Source of the DNA: an uncultured Sphingomonadaceae bacterium
GTDB taxonomy: Bacteria > Pseudomonadota > Alphaproteobacteria > Sphingomonadales > Sphingomonadaceae
DNA length: 64,000 nt
Direction of reading: 5' to 3'
Assembly: GCA_947503245.1 (NCBI GenBank)
Contig: CANNCV010000002.1
Span: forward strand, 682,001-746,000
Below are positions 10,049 through 19,352 of the stretch, one piece after another; positions within the stretch are counted from its first letter, which is position 1; each line of letters starts with the position of its first letter. Made by a program: the position numbers and the translations under genes. Under the pieces are notes generated by a model. That model worked only from the letters and a program-made list of their open reading frames with translations. It searched no databases and was not told the origin of the DNA.

Positions 10049-11295
10049 ATGCCAACCATGCGTCGCCAGATTTGCGACGTTTCATTGCGCTATATGCCTG
10101 TGCCAATATCGGCGTGGTCATGGTCTTCATACCGTTATTGACCCTAATCCTACCGATAAAAGTCAATGCCATCGACCCAGACAATAAGGTTGTGCTGCTA
10201 AGTGCGATTTTGTGCATTGGCGGCGTAATGGCCAGTATCAGCAATATTATATCCGGTTGGCTGAGCGACCGGACTTTTCAGCGGCAAGGCCATCGCTTCG
10301 GGCAGATATTCATGGGCCTGATCGCAACCATTTTGTCTTTCTACATATTTTGGTGCGCCAATGATTGGGTCAGCCTGATTATAGCCATCATCATCTTCCA
10401 GCTAAGCCTAAATCTGCTTTACGCGCCCATGGCGGCCTTGCTTACTGATTATATCCCTGACCAGAATAAGGGCCGTGTTGCGGCATATCTTAATATGGGT
10501 GTGCCAATGGCGAGCTTTGTCGTCGCGGTTTTGGCGCTCACAATCTTTGATACAGAAGCGGCAAGGCTGTCTGCTATCGCTCTGCTATTGCTGCTTATGG
10601 TCTTGCCTTTATTATGGCTGCCGCGGCTAGGCAAGATACCGCCAACGGTGCAAAACGACCAACTTATCACAGCGTTGCCAGTTTCCGAAGACGCAGACCC
10701 TGTGTATATGCCGGATCTGCGCTGGGCGTGGATTTCACGCTTCTTTATACAATTTTCAGGCGCGATGCTGTTTGGATATATCGTATATTATCTGCAGGAT
10801 ATTGTCGGCTATGCAGCAATCTTTCCCGATGAAACAGTCGATCAAGGCGTTGGAATTCTCAATATCCTAGCCATCCCGTTCGGCATTACCGCTGGTCTGG
10901 GTACAGGCTATATATCGGACCATATCGGGGTAAGGCGGCCATTTCTCTATGGCACGGCTGCATCTATCGCCCTGGCTTTGGCGATGCTGGCATATATTCC
11001 CAGTTGGCCATTGGTTATATTCGCCTTCACTCTGTTCAGCGCGGCAATAGCGGCGTTTCAGACCATAGATACAGCGCTTGTCACGCAAATAATTGCACAT
11101 TCGCCAAAACGGGCGCGGATCATGGGCTATATGAACCTTACAAACACATTGCCCACCATTATCACACCCGCGCTAGCGCTAATATTGAGCAGCAATAGCC
11201 TGCCCAATCAGGTGATCATCAATCTGTTGACCCTGTCTGCATCACTCGCTGCCTTCGCCATCTTTGCGATAAGCAGGATAAAATCTGTTAAATAA
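10045..11295 (+). CDS. MFS transporter, probably sugar
   Basis: Inner-membrane major facilitator of 416 residues with about 12 hydrophobic helices. Two copies of the loop 2-3/8-9 signature are visible (SGWLSDRTF..GHR near residue 70 and GYISDHIGVRR near residue 290). It is translationally coupled to the LacI-family gene by a four-base overlap, so the pair is one operon. It may be a second glucose or oligosaccharide importer beside the sodium symporter; the substrate cannot be read from sequence. Confidence 0.88.
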   Translation: MNANHASPDLRRFIALYACANIGVVMVFIPLLTLILPIKVNAIDPDNKVVLLSAILCIGGVMASISNIISGWLSDRTFQRQGHRFGQIFMGLIATILSFYIFWCANDWVSLIIAIIIFQLSLNLLYAPMAALLTDYIPDQNKGRVAAYLNMGVPMASFVVAVLALTIFDTEAARLSAIALLLLLMVLPLLWLPRLGKIPPTVQNDQLITALPVSEDADPVYMPDLRWAWISRFFIQFSGAMLFGYIVYYLQDIVGYAAIFPDETVDQGVGILNILAIPFGITAGLGTGYISDHIGVRRPFLYGTAASIALALAMLAYIPSWPLVIFAFTLFSAAIAAFQTIDTALVTQIIAHSPKRARIMGYMNLTNTLPTIITPALALILSSNSLPNQVIINLLTLSASLAAFAIFAISRIKSVK

Positions 11296-11316
11296 GGCAT
11301 GGTCTGTAAGCCGCTA

Positions 11317-12303
11317 TTAGGCAGGGTAGCGCTGGACAAAGGCTGCGGCTGCACCTGTTAGTCCAGGTTCTTCAGACACCAAACGCTTAACGCTAATCCC
11401 CTGCATCAAGGATAGAAAACGCCCCTTGGCAATAAAGCGCTCGCGAAAACCTGATTGATCAAATTTGCTGCCAATGCGTGCGCCAAGACCGCCCGCCAAA
11501 ACCACCATATGCGCGCCATGCGCCAGTGCCAAATCGCCCGCAACCCCGCCTAAGCATAGGCAATAACGGTCAAAAGCTGCGTTCGCTAAACTGTCTTCAC
11601 CGGAAAGTGCCAGCGTCCATAACGCTTTATCATCCAATGTCTTGGCAGGACTATTCTCAATCTCGGCCAACACCTTGTAAATGGTTTTCAGTGCGGGCCC
11701 TGCAACCATGCGTTCGGCAGAACCGCGCCCATGGTTTTTGCGCAGCGCTCCCAAAATCCGGTCTTCCACCGCGTCATGCGGCGCAAAATCAATATGGCCG
11801 CCTTCTGTCTCTGTGACGAAATATTGCCCGCCCCGCCACAACAGATAGGAAACGCCCAGCCCTGTGCCCGGCCCGATAATGCTGACCACACCATCCTGCT
11901 GCGGGTCGCAATCCTCTGGCCCGCAAATATGCGCCAACATATCCGGTCCAGCTTGCGCGGCAGCATAAGCCACAGCACCAAAATCGTTGACCAATGTAAA
12001 ACGTTCCAGACCGAGTTTTTCCGAAACTTGCGATGGACGCAGCATCCAACTGCTATTGGTGAAGGTCATAACATCACCATCAACGCGCGCTGCCGCTGCA
12101 ATGGCGCCGTCGCTTGGTAATGGCCGGTCTATCTGCCGTGCATAATCCTCCCATGCAATTTGCAGGCTGGCATGGTCGGCTGTGCGCAGTGTACGCTGAT
12201 GCGTCAATGCTTTCAGCATGCTGCCCTGCATTTGCGCAATGGCGAAGCGGGCATGGGTGCCGCCAATATCCGCCACCACAATCTCATGAAGATTTTCAGA
12301 CAT
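11317..12303 (-). CDS. glk: glucokinase
   Basis: Cytoplasmic ATP-dependent kinase making glucose 6-phosphate. The phosphate-binding motif VVADIGGTHARF is near residue 10, GPGTGLG is mid-protein, and EGGHIDFAP carries the conserved sugar-site residues of bacterial group A glucokinase. The start was set at the ATG; the open frame also allows a TTG 21 bases upstream, directly after the edd stop. It is last in the leftward zwf-pgl-edd-glk operon, feeding glucose into the Entner-Doudoroff route. Confidence 0.94.
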   Translation of the reverse strand: MSENLHEIVVADIGGTHARFAIAQMQGSMLKALTHQRTLRTADHASLQIAWEDYARQIDRPLPSDGAIAAAARVDGDVMTFTNSSWMLRPSQVSEKLGLERFTLVNDFGAVAYAAAQAGPDMLAHICGPEDCDPQQDGVVSIIGPGTGLGVSYLLWRGGQYFVTETEGGHIDFAPHDAVEDRILGALRKNHGRGSAERMVAGPALKTIYKVLAEIENSPAKTLDDKALWTLALSGEDSLANAAFDRYCLCLGGVAGDLALAHGAHMVVLAGGLGARIGSKFDQSGFRERFIAKGRFLSLMQGISVKRLVSEEPGLTGAAAAFVQRYPA

Positions 12304-12324
12304 GATCTTTGTCTTTTCCTGCAA

Positions 12325-14166
12325 TTATAGTCCGGCGCTGGCCAGCATGGCAGAGCCGCCGCGCTCTGCTTCATCGCTATGGATACGCATCATGGCAAAC
12401 AGTTCACGCCCTACGCCGGCCGCTTGCTGCGGAGCCACTGCATTGTCACGTGCATCCCATTCAGCACTGTCCACCAATGCTTCCAGCGTACCATCACGTG
12501 CGCAAACACGCACCATATCGCCATCGCGCAATTTGGCGAGCGGGCCACCATGATAGGCCTCTGGCGAGACATGAATAGCGGCAGGAACTTTACCACTGGC
12601 GCCTGACATGCGGCCATCAGTAACAAAGGCGATCTTATGCCCGCGATCTTGCAACACGCCAAGCGACGGGGTGAGTTTGTGCAATTCGGGCATGCCATTG
12701 GCGGCTGGCCCCTGAAAGCGCACAACAATCACCGCGTCACCATCCAACTCACCCGCCTTAAATGCTGTGACCACATCTTCTTGAGCAGAGAATATCCGCG
12801 CTGGTGCTTCTATTGTCCAGCGCTCCTGCGCCACGGCGCTGACCTTAATTGTCGCGCGGCCCAGATTGCCCTTTAGCAAACGCATACCGCCCTCTGCCTG
12901 AAACGGCGTAGCGGCTGGACGCAGCATTGTTTCATCAGCGCTTTTGCCAGAAATGGGCGCATAATGGACTTGGCCCTTGTCATCCAATTCCGGTTCGCGT
13001 GCGCCGTCGGAAAGGCTTTTGCCATAAACGGTGCGAATATCATCATGCGCCAATCCGGCACCCAGCAATTCGCGGATCACAAAGGGCATACCGCCAGCGG
13101 CTGCAAAATAGTTCACATCGCCCGAACCATTGGGGTAGATGCTAGCAATCAAAGGTACCGCTTTGGATAGCGCGTCCATATCATCCCAATCGATGATAAT
13201 TCCCGCCGCCCGCGCAATAGCCGGAACATGGATAACATGATTGGTTGAGCCGCCCGTCGCCAAAAGGCCGACAACTGCATTCACAATCGCCTTTTCATCA
13301 ATACATTCGCCGAGCGGACGATAATCTTCCTGCGCCTGATCATCGCCATCCATCCAGCCAATTTCGGTGACGCGGTGCACTGCGGAGCGTGTCAGCTCCT
13401 GCCGCAATTTTTGCCCCGGATTAACGAAGCTGGAGCCTGGCATATGCAGGCCCATCATTTCCATCATCATCTGGTTGGAATTGGCGGTGCCAAAAAATGT
13501 GCATGTGCCCGCACCGTGATAAGATGCGCTTTCTGCCTCCAGCAATTCCTCGCGGCCCACCTTACCTTCTGCATAAAGCTGGCGAACGCGGATCTTTTCT
13601 TTATTTGCCAATCCTGATGGCATGGGTCCGGCGGGGATTAAAATGGTGGGCAAATGTCCGAAGCGCAATGCGCCGATTAACAGGCCCGGCACGATCTTGT
13701 CACAAATGCCCAGCAACACAGCGCCTTCAAACATGCCGTGGCTCAGGCCGATAGTTGTTGCCATGGCAATGATATCACGGCTGAACAAAGACAATTCCAT
13801 GCCCGGCTGGCCCTGTGTCACACCATCACACATGGCGGGAACACCGCCCGCAACCTGTGCAGTCGCGCCCTTTTCACGCGCGAAAATTTTTATCTGTTCG
13901 GGGTATCGGCCATAAGGCTGATGCGCGGACAGCATATCATTATAGGCAGTAACAATGCCGATATTCATGGCCTTACCGCCGCGAATATTGGGCTTGTCAT
14001 CACCGCTAGCCGCAAAGCCATGCGCCAAATTGCCGCAAGACAGATTGGGGCGGTGCACGCCTTCATCGCGCGCGCGGGCGATCATCTCCAAATAGGCAGC
14101 ACGGCCCGGTTTAGATCGCTCTATAATCCGCTGCGTAACCTCTTCTATAACCGGATGCAGGCTCAT
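12325..14166 (-). CDS. edd: 6-phosphogluconate dehydratase
   Basis: First committed enzyme of the Entner-Doudoroff pathway; it converts 6-phosphogluconate to KDPG using an iron-sulfur cluster. At 613 residues it has the usual family length. Cysteines in [21 protein letters not shown] and [11 protein letters not shown] are those expected of the IlvD/Edd cluster site. The ATG overlaps the pgl stop (ATGA). The partner aldolase eda is not in the window. Confidence 0.97.
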   Translation of the reverse strand: MSLHPVIEEVTQRIIERSKPGRAAYLEMIARARDEGVHRPNLSCGNLAHGFAASGDDKPNIRGGKAMNIGIVTAYNDMLSAHQPYGRYPEQIKIFAREKGATAQVAGGVPAMCDGVTQGQPGMELSLFSRDIIAMATTIGLSHGMFEGAVLLGICDKIVPGLLIGALRFGHLPTILIPAGPMPSGLANKEKIRVRQLYAEGKVGREELLEAESASYHGAGTCTFFGTANSNQMMMEMMGLHMPGSSFVNPGQKLRQELTRSAVHRVTEIGWMDGDDQAQEDYRPLGECIDEKAIVNAVVGLLATGGSTNHVIHVPAIARAAGIIIDWDDMDALSKAVPLIASIYPNGSGDVNYFAAAGGMPFVIRELLGAGLAHDDIRTVYGKSLSDGAREPELDDKGQVHYAPISGKSADETMLRPAATPFQAEGGMRLLKGNLGRATIKVSAVAQERWTIEAPARIFSAQEDVVTAFKAGELDGDAVIVVRFQGPAANGMPELHKLTPSLGVLQDRGHKIAFVTDGRMSGASGKVPAAIHVSPEAYHGGPLAKLRDGDMVRVCARDGTLEALVDSAEWDARDNAVAPQQAAGVGRELFAMMRIHSDEAERGGSAMLASAGL

Positions 14167-14780
14167 TCTTCACTCCAGAAAATTGTCATCGGGCACGCCA
14201 GAGCGTGCAGCAAACGTGCAATGGGCAGATCATTTTCGCCCGCCAATGCAGCGTCCAATACGGCGCGTTTTTCTGCGCCTTTGATAACCAGCATCATCGC
14301 CTTGCTGTTCACCAATGCAGGCATGGTCCAGCTTAGCCGGTCAAAAGGTGCCTCTGGTGGCAAAGGATCAGGGGTCAGACGGATTACCTTGGACGGCGCA
14401 TTCATGCCCGGGTTGGTGTTGGGAAACAAAGATGCGACATGACCATCAGCGCCCATGCCCAGCCACACCAGATCAAAATCAGGGGCCGCCATGCCCTCTT
14501 CTAAGGGAATGATGGACGCGCCGCTATTGCCCAGAGAAGTCATTAACCGGCCCACATTGCTGGCTATATGGTCATGGGGTACAACACGGTCATCATTGGG
14601 CAGCAGCGTAACGCCGCTCCAATCCAGATCACGTTGCCCTAAAGCATCGAATATCGGGAAAGGCGTACTACCGCCTGGAACACAGATGGTTTTGCTCTCC
14701 CCGCCATCAATCACCGCACCAACATGATCGGCAATGGCGTCGATATCAGCGCGCGGCGCGAACTGGACGCGATCATTCAT
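14163..14780 (-). CDS. pgl: 6-phosphogluconolactonase
   Basis: Hydrolyses 6-phosphogluconolactone to 6-phosphogluconate between Zwf and Edd. The 205-residue protein has the DevB/SOL-type fold signatures VPGGSTP near residue 35, [10 protein letters not shown] near 80 and [13 protein letters not shown] near 130. It overlaps the zwf end by eight bases and the edd start by four, consistent with one tightly coupled operon. Confidence 0.95.
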   Translation of the reverse strand: MNDRVQFAPRADIDAIADHVGAVIDGGESKTICVPGGSTPFPIFDALGQRDLDWSGVTLLPNDDRVVPHDHIASNVGRLMTSLGNSGASIIPLEEGMAAPDFDLVWLGMGADGHVASLFPNTNPGMNAPSKVIRLTPDPLPPEAPFDRLSWTMPALVNSKAMMLVIKGAEKRAVLDAALAGENDLPIARLLHALACPMTIFWSEE

Positions 14781-16224
14781 TCCAGCTTACCCCGTCACGT
14801 TCGGTCAAAGCTATGCCTGCACTTGGGCCCCAGCTGCCGGAACCATAGCTTTTGGGCGCTTCGTTCGATGCAGCCCATTTGGCGCGAATATCATCGATCC
14901 AGCGCCACTGCGCCTCCACCTCATCACGGCGGACAAACAAAGTGGGGTCACCATCAATAAGGTCGAGCAACAAACGCTCATAAGCGATACGTCGCCGCGC
15001 CTTGGCAAAGGCTTGCGTCAGTGAGAGGTCCAAGGGAACTTCACGCAGCACAACCCCTTCACGGTCCATACCGGGCTGTTTCGCCATAACCTGCAAGCGC
15101 ACATATTCTTCTGGCTGCAAGCGGATCACCAGCCGGTTGGCATTTAGCCGACCGTCACGCTCTGCAAAAATATTATGCGGCACATTTTTGAACTGAATGA
15201 CAATTTCACTGCGCCGTTCGGCCAGCCTTTTGCCCGTACGCAGATAAAAAGGCACACCATTCCAACGCCAATTATCAATATGCGCCTTGATCGCAACATA
15301 GGTTTCCGTGTCACTCACCTCACCCAGATCGGCGGCATAGCTGTCCACACTATTGCTATCAATCGCGCCGCTGCCATATTGGCCACGCACCATTTCCGAG
15401 CCGCGCACTGGCCGCAATGAACGCAGAACCTTCACCTTCTCATCACGCACAGAGGCTGCGTCCAGATTGGCTGGTGGCTCCATCGCTGTCAGCGCGACAA
15501 GCTGCAAAATATGGTTCTGAACCATATCGCGCAGTGCCCCGGTATCATTATAAAAGCCGTGACGCCCCTCCAGTCCGACAGTCTCAGACACTGTGATCTG
15601 CACATGGTCGATAGCCTGCGCATTCCATAAGGGCTCAAACATCATATTGGCAAAGCGCAGAGCCATCAGATTCTGAACGGTTTCCTTGCCTAGATAATGG
15701 TCGATGCGGAAAATCTGGCTTTCACTAAACACGCTAGCCACTGCATCATTGATGGCAGCGGAACTTTCCAGATCGTTGCCCAATGGTTTTTCCAGACCAA
15801 TGCGCACATGGCTTCCGGTCAGACCGGCACTGTCCAGACCTTTGATCGTTGGTTCGAACAAGAAAGGTGCTGTAGACAGGAAGATGGCAAGGCCGCCGGA
15901 AACATCGCCCAATTTGTCGGCAAGAGCCTGAAACCCTTCTATGCTGGACGCATCAAGCGGCTGATAGGCTATACGCTCCAAGAAGCTCTCTAGGGCTTCA
16001 TCATTTTTGCGATCTTCTGGCAAAAATTCGGCCAGAGCGGCACGTGCCATTTCGGTGTAAGCGGCATCATCCATATCACTTCGCGCTGTGCCTACAATAC
16101 GCAAATTCTCGCTGATCAGACCATCTTCATGCAAAGCATAAAGCGAAGGCAGCAATTTGCGCCGCGCCAGATCGCCAGTTGCGCCAAACAGCAGCAATGC
16201 CGAACAGCCCATGGTGTCTTTCAT
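14773..16224 (-). CDS. zwf: glucose-6-phosphate 1-dehydrogenase
   Basis: Oxidises glucose 6-phosphate to the lactone with NADP or NAD. The 483-residue protein has the dinucleotide motif GATGDLARRK at the N terminus and the active-site motif RIDHYLGKE (about residues 173-181, catalytic His). It is first in the zwf-pgl-edd-glk operon. AAGG about ten bases upstream serves as ribosome binding site. A LacI-type operator is centred about 33 bases before the start, which predicts repression in the absence of the sugar signal. Confidence 0.97.
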   Translation of the reverse strand: MKDTMGCSALLLFGATGDLARRKLLPSLYALHEDGLISENLRIVGTARSDMDDAAYTEMARAALAEFLPEDRKNDEALESFLERIAYQPLDASSIEGFQALADKLGDVSGGLAIFLSTAPFLFEPTIKGLDSAGLTGSHVRIGLEKPLGNDLESSAAINDAVASVFSESQIFRIDHYLGKETVQNLMALRFANMMFEPLWNAQAIDHVQITVSETVGLEGRHGFYNDTGALRDMVQNHILQLVALTAMEPPANLDAASVRDEKVKVLRSLRPVRGSEMVRGQYGSGAIDSNSVDSYAADLGEVSDTETYVAIKAHIDNWRWNGVPFYLRTGKRLAERRSEIVIQFKNVPHNIFAERDGRLNANRLVIRLQPEEYVRLQVMAKQPGMDREGVVLREVPLDLSLTQAFAKARRRIAYERLLLDLIDGDPTLFVRRDEVEAQWRWIDDIRAKWAASNEAPKSYGSGSWGPSAGIALTERDGVSWNE

Positions 16225-16250
16225 GTCTCAATTACCTTGTTTGATAAAAT

Positions 16251-16264
16251 TGTGAACGATCACA
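16251..16264. promoter_or_regulatory. LacI-type operator upstream of zwf
   Basis: TGTGAACGATCACA differs at one base from the perfect palindrome before the TonB receptor. It lies between an AT-rich promoter-like stretch (TATATAGTTAGAG on the minus strand) and the zwf start, a position suited to repression. It links the Entner-Doudoroff operon to the glucan locus regulator. Confidence 0.72.
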
Positions 16265-16466
16265 AAAAGATTCTCTAACTATATATGTCATGACAGTCGA
16301 GAGAGGACCAACAAATTTTCATGATTATTGGGACATAAAAGCATTTAATTTCCTGTTGCGAACGAAACAGAGCCAACGGCCCTAAAAGATATTTCTCACC
16401 GCTAGCCCTTGTGATTGATATTTTCTATTATATCTTTGCTATACAATTAAAATAATTATCGGGCGA

Positions 16467-17387
16467 ATGCGCATGACATCTATTCGGCAAATGGAATATC
16501 TGGTGGCTGTGGCTGATGTGAAGCATTTTGGCCGTGCTGCACAGCGTTGCAATGTTTCCCAACCTACATTGAGCCAGCAGTTGAAAACTTTAGAAGACCG
16601 GCTGAAGGTAAAACTGGTGGAGCGCCAGAGCAATGGCGTGCAGATGACACCCGTTGGCCGCATCATAGCGGAGCGTAGCCGCGACATATTGGTGGCGGTT
16701 CAGGATATGCAGGCCCTTGCCAAAAGAGCATCTGAAGGCACCATTGGGACAGTACGTTTTGGGGTTAGCCCGACGCTCGGCCCCTATTTGATGCCGGACA
16801 TCATTGCCAAACTGCACTCTGAAATGCCCGAATTAAAATTATATATTCGTGAAGGCATTCCCTCCGATCAAGCGGAGGAGTTAAGCAGCGGTGTTATTGA
16901 TGTCCTGCTTGGGCCATTGCCCATTGATGGCACCATGCTGCATGTTGAGCCGTTATTTCAGGAGCCGTTGCACATCATTGCCCCGCCCGATCATGAGCTG
17001 GCTAGCAAAGACGATCTGACCAATGAAGATATGGCCAAGATAGGCTTTTTAACGCTTGATCCGCGCCATCATTTTTACCGGCAGGTTGAACGCATATGCG
17101 CCTCGCTCAATGCCCGCATCATGCGCGATTATGAAGGTACCAGCCTTGATAGTCTTCGTCAGATGGTGGGTTCCGGCATTGGGCTGGCCATTATGCCGGA
17201 ATTTTATCTCCGCTCGGAAAGCACAGGCGAAAATATGGTCACACGGCTGACACCAAAGTCTTGGTCAGCAAAACGCAGTATTGCCATGGCGTGGCGACGC
17301 GGTTCAGCCAATGAGGATGATTATCGTCAATTGGCAGAGCGCATTCGCACCATTGGCCTATCGCGGCTGCAAACACCGTTTTTATAG
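16467..17387 (+). CDS. LysR-family regulator, OxyR-like without the peroxidatic cysteine
   Basis: DNA-binding regulator of 306 residues with an N-terminal winged HTH (FGRAAQRCNVSQPTLSQQLKTLE) and a LysR effector domain closest to the OxyR group. In OxyR two cysteines nine residues apart sense peroxide. Here the aligned positions are His202 (in RHHFYRQ) and Cys211, so the peroxidatic cysteine is missing while the resolving one stays. It may therefore sense another signal or act constitutively. It is divergent from zwf, but no shared site is evident. An alternative start lies two codons in. Confidence 0.88.
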   Translation: MRMTSIRQMEYLVAVADVKHFGRAAQRCNVSQPTLSQQLKTLEDRLKVKLVERQSNGVQMTPVGRIIAERSRDILVAVQDMQALAKRASEGTIGTVRFGVSPTLGPYLMPDIIAKLHSEMPELKLYIREGIPSDQAEELSSGVIDVLLGPLPIDGTMLHVEPLFQEPLHIIAPPDHELASKDDLTNEDMAKIGFLTLDPRHHFYRQVERICASLNARIMRDYEGTSLDSLRQMVGSGIGLAIMPEFYLRSESTGENMVTRLTPKSWSAKRSIAMAWRRGSANEDDYRQLAERIRTIGLSRLQTPFL

Positions 17388-17591
17388 ATTTTTTTGAATC
17401 TAAGATCCTTAGAAACTCAACCCACTCTATAAGCTTCGATCAGCGATATTGAGAAATTCGATAGAAATTTTCTATTACTTTACCAACTTGCTTTATATGA
17501 AACCTAGCACCTTATGGGACGTTGAAGGGTGGGTTAGGTAATTAGAGACTGTCAAAGTGCCGCAAATATGCGGACCATAAAGGGATAAGAT

Positions 17592-19352
17592 ATGGCAAGC
17601 GCTGGTAATCAGCAAATGGGTGCGCGTGAAGCCTTACGCTGGATGATGGAATTATTGCGTCCTGAGCGGCCTTTCTTCATTGTCGCTATTATTTATGGCA
17701 TTGGCGTCAGTATTTTATCGCTGGCAACGCCCATTTCTGTGCAGATGCTCATCAATTCTGTTGCCAATACAGCATTGGTCACACCTCTGTTCACACTGGC
17801 AGGCGCTTTGCTGTTCCTGCTGCTCATCGCGGTCCTGCTCAGTGCGCTGCGTGTTCATGTGATGGAGATTTTCGCGCGGCGATTCTACGCCCGTATGGTC
17901 GCAGATATAACATTAAAGGCCATTTATGCCCGCAATCCATTCTTTCAGGACGCGCGTCAGGAAGATCTGTTTAACCGCTATTTCGATGTGGTCACAGTGC
18001 AAAAAGCCGTGCCATCGCTGCTCATTGGGTTGTTCACCATCATCTTGCAGGCGGGTGTGGGCTTTGTGGTAACGAGTTTTTATCACCCCTTCTTTCTGGC
18101 CTTCAATATGATTGTTGTGCTGCTTTGCTTTCTAATTTTGGTGACGTTGACCCGCGGAGCCATTCGTTCAGGCCTTGCGCTCAGTCATAAAAAATATGAA
18201 GCTGCGCGCTGGTTGGAGAATGTTGGCACCTCAAATGGCTTTTACAAATCGCACCGCCATGTCGGCTATGCGATGGATAAGTCAGAGGATGTAACCAAAG
18301 ATTATATCGCCGCGCGGCGGCTGCATTTCCGCTATAGCTACGCCCAGACAATAGCCTTTTTGCTGCTCTATGCCTTTGCAAGCGCGACATTGCTCGCTTT
18401 GGGTGGCTGGCTGGTGATTCAGGAATCGCTCTCTATCGGCCAATTGGTAGCGGCAGAGCTTATTCTTTCAGCAGCCTTTTTTGGTCTTGGCCAAATTGGC
18501 GCCTATCTCGACACCACTTATGATCTGGTTGCCGCATCAGAAGAAATTGGCCTGATCGTTGCTGAGGTTGAACAGGAAGAAACCGGCCATGATGTGGATT
18601 CCGGCAACAGCCCGAGCCATGATGGCGCGCTGAGATTGCGGCGCGTTGATCTGGAACATGACGATATCAAAGCGCATTTTGATTTCACCATTCCTGCTGG
18701 CACCAAGCTTATCGCGCGCGGTGAGGATACACCCACCAAACGGCTTTTCACCCATGCGCTGAAGCGGCATATTCTGCCAAGTTCTGGTATGATAACATTG
18801 GGCGGCGAAGACGTGTCTGTAAAAGATACCTTCTCTCTGCGCAGCGAAGTCATCGTGCTTGACCGTGCGAATATTGTCGAGACAACAATTCGCGAATATC
18901 TCGGCCTTGCCAGCCCCAATATGCCGTCTTCAAAGATGCTGGAACTGATTGACCAAGTAGGCCTGGGGGAGCGGGTGACCTGTCTGCGCGACGGACTGGA
19001 TACAGTCCTTTCAGCAAGTGGCTGGCCGCTGTCTTTCGCAGAGGTTATGCAGCTAAAACTGGCCAGTGCGTTGTGCAAAGAACCCAATTTGCTGGTGCTT
19101 AGCCCATTATTTGACATGCTGGACCCGGAAATGCTGACCCGCATTACAGACAATCTGGCCAGCAAGGGCAGCAGCATTATCTACTTCTCTTTCCGTAACG
19201 CACAATTTGGCGACAATGCATATTTGTGGCTGGGCAAAAACAAGCAAATCATCACCAATGACCATGGTGAGTTCATGCACTATGCACTCAACAGCGTTAA
19301 TGATGGTCTGCCCGGCTCTTCCGAGCGGCCTGCATCGGGGAGTAATCAATGA
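17592..19352 (+). CDS. ABC exporter-like protein with degenerate ATPase domain
   Basis: 586 residues: an ABC type-1 transmembrane domain (about residues 25-320, roughly six helices) then a nucleotide-binding-like domain (about 345-560). The usual ATPase motifs are eroded. The Walker A position reads GEDTPTKR (377-384) instead of GxxGxGKS, the signature region reads PLSFAEV, and the Walker B end is LVLSPLF with no Asp-Glu. The His switch also appears lost (YFSFRN). No frameshift or stop interrupts it, so the change is not simple decay. It is coupled by ATGA to an HlyD-like adaptor and followed by a TolC-like channel. It may be a structural pseudo-ABC subunit or use another energy source. Confidence 0.85.
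   Translation: MASAGNQQMGAREALRWMMELLRPERPFFIVAIIYGIGVSILSLATPISVQMLINSVANTALVTPLFTLAGALLFLLLIAVLLSALRVHVMEIFARRFYARMVADITLKAIYARNPFFQDARQEDLFNRYFDVVTVQKAVPSLLIGLFTIILQAGVGFVVTSFYHPFFLAFNMIVVLLCFLILVTLTRGAIRSGLALSHKKYEAARWLENVGTSNGFYKSHRHVGYAMDKSEDVTKDYIAARRLHFRYSYAQTIAFLLLYAFASATLLALGGWLVIQESLSIGQLVAAELILSAAFFGLGQIGAYLDTTYDLVAASEEIGLIVAEVEQEETGHDVDSGNSPSHDGALRLRRVDLEHDDIKAHFDFTIPAGTKLIARGEDTPTKRLFTHALKRHILPSSGMITLGGEDVSVKDTFSLRSEVIVLDRANIVETTIREYLGLASPNMPSSKMLELIDQVGLGERVTCLRDGLDTVLSASGWPLSFAEVMQLKLASALCKEPNLLVLSPLFDMLDPEMLTRITDNLASKGSSIIYFSFRNAQFGDNAYLWLGKNKQIITNDHGEFMHYALNSVNDGLPGSSERPASGSNQ

Noticed and set aside
11296..11316. Terminator between the MFS gene and glk
   Set aside because: Only 21 bases between convergent stops and no stem with a T-run seen.
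17388..17591. Promoter or small RNA in the 204-base gap before the export operon
   Set aside because: AT-rich with a weak AGATT/AATCT repeat only; no convincing element besides the AAGGGA ribosome site.
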